Part shown: positions 1-11,560 of the stretch, piece by piece
Layout: each line of letters starts with the position of its first letter
How positions within the stretch are numbered: position 1 is the stretch's first letter
Source of the DNA: Amborella trichopoda
Lineage: Eukaryota; Streptophyta; Magnoliopsida; Amborellales; Amborellaceae
Direction of reading: 5' to 3'
Assembly (NCBI RefSeq): GCF_000471905.2
Contig: NW_006499751.1
Location: 5,905,046 to 5,969,045 of the forward strand
DNA length: 64,000 nt
Position numbers and translations under genes: made by a program
The notes under the pieces: model-generated
Seen by the model: the letters and a program-made list of their open reading frames with translations, nothing else
What the model was told of the DNA's origin: nothing
Databases searched by the model: none

Positions 1-818
1 ACTCGAAATCGAGATCGAGGCATCAGTGATAGGCTAGATCTACCCTCAATCAAGTGAGAGGAGAATAAGGTGAAGAGAAGAGAACGAGACGACAAAAAGA
101 AGGGGAAGTTCGAGTGTCAATAGGCATCACGATGGACAATGCAAGGAGACGGTGCATCCCTTGTGGACGACGCTAGCTCCTGACGAGGCACACGATAATA
201 GCTTCTCCTAGGTCGCACGGCGATAGGCACAGGATGCAGGGGGAGTAGCAATGGGCACCGGGCACACGAAGGAGGCTTGAGGATGACGATAGGTTTTGTC
301 AAAGCCTCTAGTGGGCGGCGATAGGTATCGCCGATTTCGCTAGACACACAGTAGAGGAAGACCCTGCAGGTGGCAACAAGCTTCGCTGTTTGGGTTCTTC
401 GTCGAGACATCACAGCTATGTCTATGGACGGTGATAAGCAGCGCCATCTATAGACTTCACTGGAAGAAAGAGACAGGTCAATAGAAGGGGAGGGGGACTC
501 ATGAATGGCGCTGCCATCGCCATGCTCAACCTATGAGACTAAGGGAGAGGCATGCATGACACTGCCACTGCCGTGCACAACCTTTGCAAGGAACTCAGAT
601 GAAGAAGAGGGAGAAGAGAGAGAGAAGAAGAAAAGAAAAAGAAGAGAGAGAAGGTTTACCTCAACCCTAGGGGTACCGATCAAAATGTTTCTCTCACCTC
701 ACTCTCTCTTTAAAATGTGACACCACAATGATAAGAAAGAGAAACTTGTATTAAGTGAAAACTCTCTCTTGTGTGTGTATGCCTCTACCTCTTTTTTTGT
801 ACGTACAATGATGGTATG

Positions 819-826
819 TATATATA
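819..826 (-). promoter_or_regulatory. TATA box of LTR L1
   Basis: A TATATATA run read on the minus strand is followed downstream by a conserved CATCATTGTAC segment. The same arrangement occurs in L4, L5 and L6. A perfect palindrome TTGTACGTACAA lies at 797-808. The inference is the element's U3/R promoter. Confidence 0.55.
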
Positions 827-2571
827 GAAGTATGCCCCAAACATGGGTGGATGATCAAAAGTAACCCAATTGCTGAAAATTAAGATTAAATTGAATTAAA
901 AGAAATTTGAAAATAGAGTACAAAATGATATATTTGCCCCTTCTTAACAAGTCGTATAATTCCAAAATAGTCCTGTGTTGCCTTAGGACTTGCATGATCT
1001 TGTATGGCTGATCCGGAGTCATTTTGATGCCTGGTTGAACATAAGATGATTGTTTTCTAGTAGGGCTCAACATGTCGATTAAGTTGATATCAACTTCGAG
1101 CCATAGATCGTGTTTTTTGTGCACGTTCATGTGACTTGAAATTTGAGTAGATCTTGAAACTTTGGATCGATAGTGTATTCGTTCCTTGAGGTTTTTTTGT
1201 ATTTTCTTCACTGAATCACACTGAGCAGGCCACTATGATCACTGGGCACCAAATGCAGCTCGATTCCATGGCTGAACAAAGATTGTGTGAGTTTGGAATT
1301 TTGGCTAGAATCAAGGACTCTTGCGACGGAATTTGCATTCTATTCATCGACATTGTGTGCAAAATCCGACCGTTAATCATGTATGGGATTCGGGTCAGAG
1401 ATGGCCTGAGACGTTACACCCGCAATGGAATTGATCTCGCATCGATCGGGCTCATGACTGGTATGATTTGGCCACTCGAGAGAGGCACGATGCTGCTGAA
1501 TTTCCTGCATTTTTCATCACAGATCAGCAACTTCTCTCTAGCATTTCTTTGCCCTTGGGTATCGTCATGTAGCATGTCACATTTCGAATCGCTCGTCTTG
1601 ACTAGACCAACATGCTCACCAATTTGATCTCGGTCCGATTTAGGACGAGTGAGATATGAACATCGAAAGTCACTAGTCATGGCTGTCCCTTCAATGGTGT
1701 AGTATTGCAGGGTGGCCACACGGGAATAGCATGCGGCTTCTCCTATTTCACTCTTTGGCTTATAACGTCTTACTGGAATGTCCATTTGAGCTGAAACTTG
1801 ACCCTTTGGTGTTTTCAACCGTTACAGATCCAATGGTAATGGTCCCACAATAATTAGAGATGCTGAAATTGTAGCTCTAGTTATAGGGGTCCGTTTCAGG
1901 GTGATAGAGGCCAATTCTGCCGGAACTGTTTCTCAGTCTGCACTGCCTTAGACATGTCGGAATGCGATGAAACTTGGAAGGAGACTCTTGAGAGACCTCA
2001 TGAAGATCTTGGTCAGTTTTGGGGCTGTTCTGAGATTTTTTGAATTTCCACTACTCGCAAGGCCTTGGTTGAGCGGGGGCCACATGTTGATGAAAAATAC
2101 CTTCCAACAGCATGCCCCGTCGAATGTTCTGCTTCGAGAGAATAGAGAAGTGCAATCATTCAAGAAATTTGAGGGATCATTATCAGATTCTACACCCTCA
2201 AGAGACTATCTGTGGTTTTGGAGCATGAGGCCTTTGTCAGGACCTCCTCGTACAAAACCAGGCCTTTTTTTAAGGCCAAATGCTACGAACCTTTGATTGG
2301 CGTTGTTTACTGCTACACCAAGTTTGTTTTTTATGCTCAAGGTATCTCCTGTAGGTCTCGTCTAGTGGGGTCCAGTCGAGAGTTTCTGACCCAACCGAAA
2401 AGTCTGGTCCCATGTAGGCTAGGGTGTTTGGCGAAGACTACCCTGAAGCCTGTGGCAAGTTAGACCCTGACTCTGTCAGTTTCTTACCTTCGTGATGGAT
2501 CTTAGCGTTTCCAAAGGGATCATTTGGTCATCAGCCTCACCCTCAAGGACTCTTGTTGTTATTGAACTTGA

Positions 2572-3240
2572 GAGATCTTATGGGACTCTCACTCCCTGAT
2601 AAGTCATGAAACCGAGGAGATCCTATGAGGCTCTCACTCCTTGATGAGCCATAAAACCCGGAGGATCTTATGTGGCTCTCACTCCTTAATGATCCATGTA
2701 ACTAGGGAGATCTTATGAGGCCCTCACTCCCTGATAAGCCATGAAACCGGGGAGATCTTATGAGGCTCTCACTCCCTGATGAGCCATGAAACTGGGGAGA
2801 TCTTATGTGGCTCTCACTTCCTAATGAGCCATGAAATTGGGGAGATCTTATGAAGCTCTCATTCCCTGATGAGCCATGAAACCAAGGAGATCTTATGAGG
2901 CTCTCACTCCCTGATGAGTCATGAAATCGGGGAGATCTTATGAGGCTCTCACTCCCTGATGAGCCATGAAACTGAGAGATCTTATGATGCACTAACTCCC
3001 TGATGAGCCATGAAATAGGCGAGATCTTTTGAGGCTCTCACTCTCTAATGAGCAATGAAACTGGGGAGATCTTATGTGGCTCTCACTCCCTGATGAGCTG
3101 TGAAACCTGAGAGATCTTATGAGGCTCTCACTCCCTAATGAGCCATGAAACCTTGGAGATCTTATGAGGCTCTCACTCCCCGATGTGTCATAAAACCGAG
3201 GAGATCTTATGAGGCTCCTACTCCCTAATGAACCATGAAA
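2572..3240 (-). repeat. 45-bp minisatellite, about 15 units
   Basis: About 15 head-to-tail units with starts spaced 44-46 bp, built on GAGATCTTATGAGGCTCTC plus CTCCCTGATGAGCCATGAAA. Because 45 is a multiple of three, two long open frames appear on the minus strand (peptide unit like SGSESLIRSPRFHG), but these are a by-product of the period. The corresponding place in LTR L5 (about 39.79-39.83 kb) has one unit, so this is a local expansion within L1. Confidence 0.9.
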
Positions 3241-3848
3241 CTGGGGAGTCGACTGAGGCTGTGGAAGTACTTCAATCTCCTTTGTCGATCCAAGCGCCCT
3301 TTTGCGGGTTTTCACTTGAACAGGGGAAGTGGAGTTGTGAAGACGGTTTTCTCCAACTTATGCTATTTTTGTGCTCTTTTACTCATGACTTGTGGTCATG
3401 TCCACCCTTTTTATCTGTTTTTACTCACGATGTTGTTTTGGGGTTTTTACCGTGCCTGGATTTTATTTTCTACGGAACTCACTTACTCATGGTTTCGTGA
3501 CCATGCCCGTCTTTCATTTCTACTCTCCCTTGTCTAGGTGTACACCATGCCCGTTTTTTTTAGAATGCGTGTTTTAAGGTCATGCCTTCAAGACCGGTCC
3601 GAAGCCTTTTAACATCATGTGGCTAGGACGCACACTATAGTTTAGGGTCTTACAACTGGACCATAGCAGTAAGGAATGACAATCTATAGAGGCCACAAAG
3701 TTAGTCTGGTGATGACTTTGATTCACTTGGGAGGATGGCATGAAGTTGCATGTGGAGAGTTGATTGGATGGTAGGTGAAAGGTGGTGACCCACTAGCTGA
3801 AGGTGAATATGGGTGCTAAGGTGGCTTTCCGTTTGGTAAGCATGGCAT

Positions 3849-5578
3849 TTGAACATGTTTTTCAGCACCTTGGTCCCTATTAGGAAGCAGTCAATAATGC
3901 CTACAAAACAGTGGAAATTCTCGAAAGTCTCAGAATGGCACCAAAATTTCTCAATATTGTTATCCACACTTCAAAAGACCACCTGTCAAGTTTTATCGCG
4001 ATTAGACATGTCTAAGGCAGTGAACACAAAGAAATAATTTCAGCGAAATCGGTCTCTAGCACCCTGAAATGGACCCTGTAACTAGATCTAATCTTTTAAT
4101 AGATCAAATAGCTATAGGACCATCACCATTAGATCCAGAACGGTGAAAAAACCCTGTGGGTCAAGTTTCGGCTTAATCGGGCACTCCAGGACGAATTTAT
4201 GGGTAAAAGACTAAAAGGGGGTAGGCCGCACACTATTCCCGTGTGGCCACCCTACACTAAAACACCGTTAAAGGTGGCTATTTTCACAGTCACGGGTAGT
4301 CACTTTCGGGGCCTACATCTCACTCGTTCCAAAAAATATTGCTCTCAAATTTGGTGAGCATGTTCGTCTCGTCAAGACAAACAATTCGATATATGGTACG
4401 CCCCTTGACGACACCCGAGCAGAGAGAGAAAATAAATGAAACTCGTTGATCTGTGAAGGAAGTTACAGAAAATTCAGCAGCAACATGCCTCGTTCGAGCA
4501 GCCAGATCACGATGCTCGCATACCCTATCGACATGAAACAAATTGCATTATGTGCGTAAGGTCCAAGGCTATCTCTGGTCCGAATCTCATGTACAATGAA
4601 CGATGGATTTCACACACAGAGGTATCAAAACTACTGTAAATTCTGATCGTCAGATTTCAAGATTCTGTTCAAAAACTCAAAACGACAAAATCTTCATCCG
4701 AACACGAGATTAAGCTACGTTCGTTGCAACATGATCGTGACGGCATGCTCAATGTGATTCAATAAAGAAATCACGAAGAAACATCAAGGATTGAGCACAC
4801 AATCGATCCGAAGCTTTCAAGATTCATCCAAAATTCAAGTCTCATGATCATGGCTCAAAAGCATGATTCATGGCTCGAAGTTGGTATCAGAATATCGTCA
4901 TGCCGAGCCTTACAATAAAACAATAATCTTTCAATCAAATGAGCATCGGAACGACCTCGGGTTAGTCATGGAAGATCACGCAAGTTCTCGGGCAGCAGCA
5001 AGGACTCTTTTGTCAGTCGGTGAAGCCTAACGTCGACTGGTTTCCTCTCTCTTCTTCTGTCAGTCGATGAAGCCTAGCATCGACTGGTTTCCTATCTCCT
5101 CTTCTGTTCGTCAGTGAATCCCAATGCTGATTGGTTTCCTCTCTCGTCTTTTGTCAGTCGGCAAAGCCTAACATCAACTAGTTTCCTCTCTCCTCTTCTA
5201 TCAATTGATGAAGCCTAGCGCTAACTGGTTTTCGCTCTCCTCTTATGTCAGTCGACGAAGCTTAACATCGACTGGTTTTCTCTCTTCTCTTCTTTCAGTC
5301 GGTGAAGCCTAGCGCCTACTGCGTCCCCTCTCTCTTCTCCTCTGTACAACACAATCGGTGAAACCTAACACCGACTGTGTTTTCTCTCCCTTGTTTCCAA
5401 CACAGTCAGTAATGCTTAGCCCCATATGTGCCTTCCTTCCCTCTCTCTCCTTTATCCTCTCGTCTTTCATACTCCTCTCTTCCTTTCTTCTCCCTCCTTC
5501 TTTCTTTCCCTTCTTTTCTTCTTATTCTTTCCTCATAGCCTTAACTCTGCCACTTCTTCGTTTGACTAAGAGGGATTG
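3849..5578 (+). mobile_element. Family G LTR fragment L2 (5' side of copy A)
   Basis: Plus-strand partial LTR. It matches L3 (11.56-13.77 kb) throughout and matches L5/L6 up to about 4,985. It starts in mid-LTR at the head-to-head junction with L1. Compared with L3 it lacks about 500 bp containing the TATA box. Its 3' end joins directly to gag at 5,579, so the primer-binding site, leader and gag start of copy A are deleted. It ends in a CT-rich run (5,450-5,560) that gives a spurious hydrophobic open frame. Confidence 0.75.
5011..5420 (+). repeat. 47-bp CT-rich tandem array in L2
   Basis: About nine diverged units spaced about 47 bp, each with a TGTCAGTCGGTGAAGCCTA core followed by a short block ending ACTGG and then TTTCCTCTCTCCTCTTC. 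The same array occurs in L3 (13,165-13,620) but not in L1, L4, L5 or L6, which marks L2/L3 as a separate LTR subfamily. Confidence 0.85.
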
Positions 5579-6560
5579 GTCACCCATAGCCTAAAAGAAC
5601 AGACAAATCCCAGGGATACAGGGTGCAATGCCTTATCAAAGGCCGTACCCCTCGTATATTGATCAGGTCTCATTTCCCTCAGATTATAAGAAAGGGAAGT
5701 TTCCCTTATCCAACAGAACCACGTCCCCAAACCAGCATATTGCCCACTTCCAGGCAGCATGTCGACAAACAGCGATTGATGGGAGACTTCTTCTCTGACA
5801 GATCCTTGAGACCCTCGATGGCCCAGCATTTCAATGGTATGCCCGACTTCCTCCAAACTCAGTGCATACGTGGGAGAAGATGGAGAAACTGTTCTATCAA
5901 CGCTTCTATGAGGTCGAGAGAGAGGTTCAAACCATCGAACTTCTCATCTTGACTCAAGACCCCGATGAGCCCGTGGATCAGTTCATATCAAGATGGAGAA
6001 ACTTGACTTCCCCCCATCCCAATCCTATGCCTGAGAAGTAAGTAGTCCAAACTTGTGTGGAACATGCGACCTGAGATCGCTCTACATGTTGAGGTCTCTA
6101 TTCCGACCTTTATGTTAGAGCTGATCTCTAAATCAGTCCTCATAGAAAGTCTATCACACCACCATGCTGGGACACGACAACCATCTACAAGTTCAACAAA
6201 CAACCGGGCAATGATAACCCTCGGAATAATCCATGGGTCTGCCAACAAAAAGGGGTAATTAGTGCAGTCATCATGGTCGTTGATTCAAAGAAGGCTCGCT
6301 CCCAAACTTTAGACCTCTCTAAAGGGGTAAGCACAGCAAAGGTAGCACCCTAGGCTAGCAAGAACAACAGTTGTACAATCAAGTGCCCCACCAACCAACC
6401 ATGATCGGGGTGATTATTTCACCAAGCATAAGAACAAGGTCTACCCCTTCGACCGAAGATCGTTAGTGTCCATACCATCAGATAAGAGGCCATTACCTAT
6501 CAGAATGCACAAGTTTCCTTGATACAATCGCAAAGAAAATAGGGGAGTGTCAGGAGTTTT
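5579..6560 (+). pseudogene. gag: Copy A gag (capsid/nucleocapsid), decayed
   Basis: Remnant of a Ty3/gypsy gag of Tat type. It aligns along its length with the copy C gag (from about 44,390) and the reverse complement of the copy B gag (from about 17,980 downward). Recognisable pieces include the RPEIALHVE stretch near 6,064-6,096 and one zinc-knuckle-like motif CPYHQIRGHYLSEC at 6,467-6,508, where the other copies have three. The N-terminus is missing because LTR L2 is fused directly to mid-gag. Stops and frameshifts are spread throughout, so no functional protein can be made. Confidence 0.75.
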
Positions 6561-6733
6561 ACAATCTCCCCGTAAGTAACCCACAAGACACTTCTCCATT
6601 GAAGCAAGGAGATCTCACAAAGCAAGACCTTCTTATCAATGATTCATGGATAGTCTACTATGGTCGAAGCAGACTCAAGACTTTAAGGTGAGAAGTAGTT
6701 TGCCAAGCTAAGGCTATTCGTTAGCACCGCAAG

Positions 6734-7922
6734 ATGAATCAAATGTCACCTCAGAAAACCAGAAAAAGACCGACAACAAGGGCTACTCGCCGAAGAAACA
6801 AGACCGCTCCACTCCACTGCCAACTTTACTGGACTTCATCCCTGGCAAGATCCTTCTTCCTTCTTCATCCTGTTAAGAAGACATCCCCGTGCCATCTCTC
6901 ACTCAGCAAACGTCCAATGAGGGTGACGACGTTAAAAGCACTCCCCAACGATCTAGGCAAGGGAAAGACCTAAAAGACCCCCTGCACCTGTCCAACCCTG
7001 ATGATGACGAAAAAAGCTGCCCAGATCGGTTTGATGAGGGGAACGACTTAAAAGTCCCCAACCATCTAACCCTTCTCCTCCTTCTTTTCTTGCTTCTCAT
7101 TCCCCCTTTTCTACGTCCCCTATAGGTACAACCTTGATATGCCCAAACTTCAAGGCTCTCGACAGAGAATTCGAAGGAATCAATACATGCAAGATGCAGC
7201 GAAAACGATTGAGGAAGACCCTGGCACAGGTAGTAGGATTCCTAACAGTTGTTGATGCTCTAGCAGCTAAAACTAAGGCAGAGCCACCTTCTTTAAAGAA
7301 GCACAAGAATTTGAAGCCAAAGAAGCCCCAGTGGCCCCCTGAGCCTAACTTTGAGCAGAGACTGAGAGAATTAGATGGGAAAAACTCCTTTTCTCAGGGA
7401 GATTGCCACATGGTGCAAATTCCAAGGGCACTACCCACCACGGGGTGGATAAATCTCATATCAGGGAAGACGCTGCAGCCTCCACTGCAGAAGTCGGGCA
7501 CATTGAGGTTCCCGAGTCCGCCACTGTCCCCTAATCCAAAGACTAGTCTGCCCATTTTACAGCTCCCAAGGCTACTTCCTAATCCCAATACTTCAAACAA
7601 TCCCCCTGTTCTCCAATTCCCTGGGACCCTTTTGATCTCATGCACTCAGTCTCTTCCAAAATCTCAAACTTCTATCACTCAAACTAAGCCCCCTATGAAA
7701 CCAAGTCAGCCAGTTGGCCAAAATAAACCTTTTCTACCCAAACCTGCTCCTCAACCCAACATTCCACCCAAATCAATGGCAGGACCAGGAGCACAAGGCC
7801 CTCATCAAGAAAAAGTGAAATATGATGTGATAGGGCATCTACGAAAACTTCCAGCTCTTCTCAGTGTCTATGATGCCCTCATGCTCTCAAAGGATTATCG
7901 AATTAGTTCAAGCTCTCTCTAA
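6734..7922 (+). pseudogene. Copy A gag-protease linker
   Basis: Polyprotein linker between gag and protease. After a basic segment it runs into a long open stretch (7,134-7,922, 262 codons). Here a conserved block (residues about 5-60, with LDREFEGIN and LRKTLAQ) is followed by a proline- and lysine-rich, probably disordered section. It ends in the motif DVIGHLRKLPALLSVYDALM, which I recall lying just before the protease in plant Tat-type polyproteins. Copies B and C carry the same blocks. The function is unknown and it is probably a spacer. It opens into the decayed protease across a stop at 7,920-7,922. Confidence 0.65.
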
Positions 7923-8856
7923 CCCAAAAGTGTACGAAACTGGAGTAAAACCCATTGAGGTAGACCGGGCGATTCTACAAGGATGTATGCCAATCACCTT
8001 TTTTGAGGATGATCTGTAGCTAGGGGACAATTTTCATAATCACCCTCTCTTTGTTACGAGCAAATTACATGCATGCCCCATCAACCAAATTATGCTTGAT
8101 GGAGCGTCGGTAGTCAACCTTATTTCAAGGAGGATCCTTACTCGATTAGGGTTGGGATCTGAAGATCTTACCCCGACCCACATTACAGTTCAAGGGTTCA
8201 ACCAATCAAGAGAGAAGCTGGCTGGCACGATACGCCTTCATTTTAAGATCGTTGAGCTAAACGATTACACCCAGTTTCATGTAATCCACGTTGACACTTC
8301 CTGCAATATTCTCCTCGATCGGTCATGGCTCCATGACCAAGGGGTGGTTCCATCAACATTGCATCAATGTTTCAAGTATAGTTGAGACGGGAGACAACAT
8401 ACAGTCTATGTTGACAAAAGAAAGTTCCTTGTAGCCAAAACTCACTATGCTGATGCTAAATATTACTTCACATATCTGACATCACATCAGAAGACAAATG
8501 ATGGAGGTGACAAGTCTACAATCAAGACAACGTCTTTGTCTCATGAAGATGTTGTGGATGTTGGGAGAACATTGGTAAACATGTTCAAAGAGAAAGAAAG
8601 GCAGGGCAAAATTTTACCCTTAACCACCCTTCATTCTGACATCCCAACCATCATCCCTCAAGAAACTCCTTCTTCTCTTGAAAAGGAGTCTTCGTCCTCT
8701 GCTCCCAATTCTGAGCCACCTTGGCCAGAAGATCAACCAGAGGTCATTCTTGAGATTGAGAAAGCTATGGGGATAGAATTCTCGGCTCCAAGGACGCCTG
8801 ACCAGCAGAAGGTCTTGCATATCCCCATTGCACTTTTGAAAGCTGAAGTGGCATGA
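7923..8856 (+). pseudogene. Copy A retropepsin-like aspartic protease
   Basis: Aspartic protease of Ty3/gypsy Tat type, which would cut the gag polyprotein. The active-site loop is LDGAS (D at 8,098-8,100); copy C has the more usual DGGSA. Family-typical features follow: the block ending HITVQGFN, the flap region, and ILLDRSWLHDQGVVPSTLHQ with FKY. Stops occur at about 8,019 (TAG) and 8,384 (TGA). After the protease core an acidic serine-rich tail is open from 8,536 to 8,856 and ends in TGA. No reverse transcriptase follows; within about 0.4 kb the antisense gene's poly(A) signal is reached. Confidence 0.75.
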
Positions 8857-9240
8857 AAATCGTCGTAAAATATTTTTCAAAATCGGTTGCGATAGAGGAT
8901 GCTCCTCTGACTGGCGACCAGCTAAAAGTTTTACTTTTCCTCAACCTCTCAGGAGAGCAGTTCAATGAAGGGAAACTTTCTTCCCTTCAAGGGCAGAATT
9001 CCCTAGCAAACTTAAGAATCGAAGTTCGCCAATCAGACATTACGAGGAGAAAAAGCAATGACTCACCATTTCAAAGCTATCCAAGCCACCGCAGCCCACC
9101 ATGGAGCTAAACAAGGCCTAGGGTATTAGCCTCTTGGGACAATAAAAGTGTCGAGAGGCTTTCAGAAGAGAAATCACATGGGGTGCAGCAAAAGTAAGAA
9201 GAGAATGAAATCAGGCAACAAAGTCAAAAGAGAGAAGCGC
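8857..9240 (+). other. Copy A sense 3' region between protease and antisense gene
   Basis: A short decayed continuation of the sense frame, including a charged stretch near 9,040-9,110 (AMTHHFKAIQATAAHHGAK), then no recognised coding sequence. It matches the equivalent spans of copy B (about 14.3-14.65 kb, minus) and copy C (48.42-48.83 kb). This is where reverse transcriptase, RNase H and integrase would sit in an autonomous element; none is visible. Confidence 0.55.
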
Positions 9241-11560
9241 TTTATTCATCAATTAAAAACTTTTACAATTACTGGAAAAAGGAAACGACATGTTTAGAAA
9301 TGATCAATCATTGATATCTCATTGATATCTTCACTGTGCACTGCAGGAGAAGTTTCAGTGCCTTGGATAAGCTCCTTCAGTTTTGCCACCGTTTGAGCCT
9401 CCTTTGTCATCGCCATAGTTTCCGACTCAATTGTGCCATCCATGGCCTTCCTCTGAACCATCTCCGTCTCAAGGCCCGTGAATTCCTATTTCAGTATTCG
9501 CATCTCCTCTCGGACCTCAATCATTCTCTTGAAGCTTCATTGTTCCTCCCTCTTGAGTTCTTGCTGACGGCTGGTTATCGAGGCTTTCTTCTCAATGCAG
9601 GCATCTATTTTCTCAGGACGACGCAAGATCAACTCTTCCCAAGATGCTAGCCATCCAATTTCTTCTTCAAGATGTAGCGCTCCCAACTGTCAGCTCTCCA
9701 ACTCATTTAGAGTTGCATTAAAATGAGAAAGCACTTCTGGGGCACTCCCAACCGCAGTAGTCGCAACGAACTCCCTCAATTTTGCCAAAGATTCACTCAG
9801 CTCATCAAGAGGAAGCTCCCTTAAGCCTTGAAGGCCTGCTCTAAGCATGCCTGCAATCATGCTAGAAACACCACTAAAAACAGACCTAGATGGTGCTGCT
9901 GAGACCACTATAGCTGAAGAAGCCTCAACCTCAAGGACCGGGCTTGTTGAAATAATAGCCATCTGAGCTACTGGCTCCTCTGAAACAAGGGCAAAGCCAA
10001 GAGCTTCTTACCCCTCAAACTCATAGGCAGCCACCTACCTGGGTTCTTCAATACCAGTCTCGCTGGCTTGACCCTCTCTTATGGGGACCACTACTTCTTC
10101 TTCATCCACCTGAACTGTCGCCTCAGCATTATCGAGTCTAGGAATCGCCTCTTCTCTTTAGCCTTCGCACCCAATTCATCTCTAGCCATGGTTTCTTCTA
10201 TTTAGCTTCCACCTTCAACAACCAGAACCTCGGCTACGAAGAGTTCAACTCCCTCATCTTGACGACCTTCATCCACCGGGGTAGCAACCTCCTGGTGCTC
10301 AAGCACTTCATCAACCTCAAGTTCTTCTCCTTAAGTCATAGCCCCTGCTTTGGTCGGGGCACTAAGCTCTTGAGGCATGGTGGCCACATCAACATCAGAG
10401 CCCCTATTTGGAGTAGTTGCTTCAAGGCTTTCATCCTCATCAATCTCCATTCGAGCCGGCCCTGGCTCAGGAGCTACCCCTAGACTCAAGGGTGCCTCCC
10501 CAAGATCCGGGGTCACCTCCCAATCAGAAGCAATAAAAATGGGCTCAGAGTAGCCGGAGTCGTCTGCCTTAGTTTCTGAAGAAAAAGAAAACAATTCAGG
10601 AGAAGCAAAAGGTGGTCCAGAGAGCGCAGAAGGTGATACCAGAGTAGTTCTTAAAAGATCAGAAGAGGAAGAGCTACCTTCTGATTTTGAAACCATAGGA
10701 AGCTTGACAATCTTGAGCCTCCGAATATGCCCACTAACTGATGGCGGTGCGCGGGTATTAGCAATTGCTTGAGTGCTTTCCTTTCTTCCCCCCTGCCGGA
10801 GTAGGAGCTGTCACTTCAGATCCACCACCTTGAGAAGGCCCTCCAACTAATTTACTGTTGGGACCACTCCCAATGAGGGCATTCAAGTCCTGTGGGGGAC
10901 GCTTCTCATAACTAGGACTCGTCGCCCCTCATCCCACTCAAAGATGGAACTAAGATTGTCAAAGACACTCCCAATCCTAGTCTTCATTGCAAGGAAGCCT
11001 CATCAGCTGCTATCTCACCCGGAAGCCCAAAAGCCCACCAATTAGAAGGATAATCTAAGATGAATACTGCATCAGAAGCTGGATCATCCGCCAGTCTCCT
11101 TTTCATGGTATCCTGGTGCTAGTTACTGTTCACCCCTTTCCAAGGGTGATCTTGATCCCAATACCCCTTACTGGTGATTCTCCACTAGTTCACATAGGCC
11201 TTACTCGTCCGAACCCTCCTGCCAAAGTGAGGTATTACATATTTGTTAGATTCTGTCATCTCTAGGCACATGGACCAAGCAATCCGTAAATGTTCTGGAA
11301 GCCAACACTCACCAAAAGTTTCAAACTCTTTCGTTTTCCCCTTATTCACCTTACTCCGATGCTTTTCGAAAAACACTAAGAAGAGGCAACCTTGATCAAG
11401 CTCGTGCTGACGAGCGAAGTGAGGGAAATACCCCTCTAACCTGGCACTGTGCGGAGTTCGATAAGGTAAGACTCCCCCTCTGATGTTCAAAATGAATATG
11501 TGCTCCTTAATGGTTGTTGGAGCACCGTCTAAATCCTTCCCCAACTCATTAATGGACCCA
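9241..11560 (-). pseudogene. Antisense plant mobile domain (PMD)-like protein, copy A, C-terminal part
   Basis: A broken gene on the strand opposite to gag. From 11,560 downward it shows the C-terminal half of a PMD as found in plant transposon proteins: a FARQHELDQGCLF motif (family pattern RQFGxDQ), then IPHFGRRVRTSKAYVN and, through a TAG at about 11,185, WRITSKGYWD. Next come an acidic serine-rich disordered stretch (10,331-10,696) and a coiled-coil-like tail (about 9,960-9,310) ending near HSEDINEIS. TTTATT at 9,241-9,246 is an AATAAA poly(A) signal in this direction. The N-terminal half is lost at the junction with L3. PMD proteins are linked to silencing and occur in both host genes and transposons; any function here is inference. 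Confidence 0.7.

Larger units (their letters stand above)
1..3848 (-). mobile_element. Family G LTR fragment L1
   Basis: This is a partial LTR of the giant Tat/Ogre-like family G, read on the minus strand. It is collinear, in reverse complement, with the LTRs near 39.1-42.5 kb and 53-56 kb. Position 1 matches the LTR stretch around 56.04 kb and the right end matches the stretch near 39.1 kb, so the first part of the LTR is missing and the 3' end lies outside the window. It meets oppositely oriented LTR L2 at about 3,848. It carries an expanded 45-bp minisatellite. The weak open frames inside it are not supported as genes. Confidence 0.8.

Noticed and set aside
2702-3315. Two long minus-strand open frames with a repeated 15-residue Ser-rich peptide
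   Set aside because: They exist only because the minisatellite period (45 bp) is a multiple of three. They lie in an LTR and the related LTR lacks the array.
5358-5594. Hydrophobic open frame resembling membrane segments
   Set aside because: It is the CT-rich end of LTR L2. The same DNA in L3 (13.6-13.77 kb) is non-coding and the composition alone gives Ser/Leu/Phe runs.
8857-9240. Remnant of reverse transcriptase after the copy A protease
   Set aside because: I looked for the motifs FxIDLxSGxxQ, F(V/I)DD and TDAS in all frames here and in the matching regions of copies B and C and saw none.
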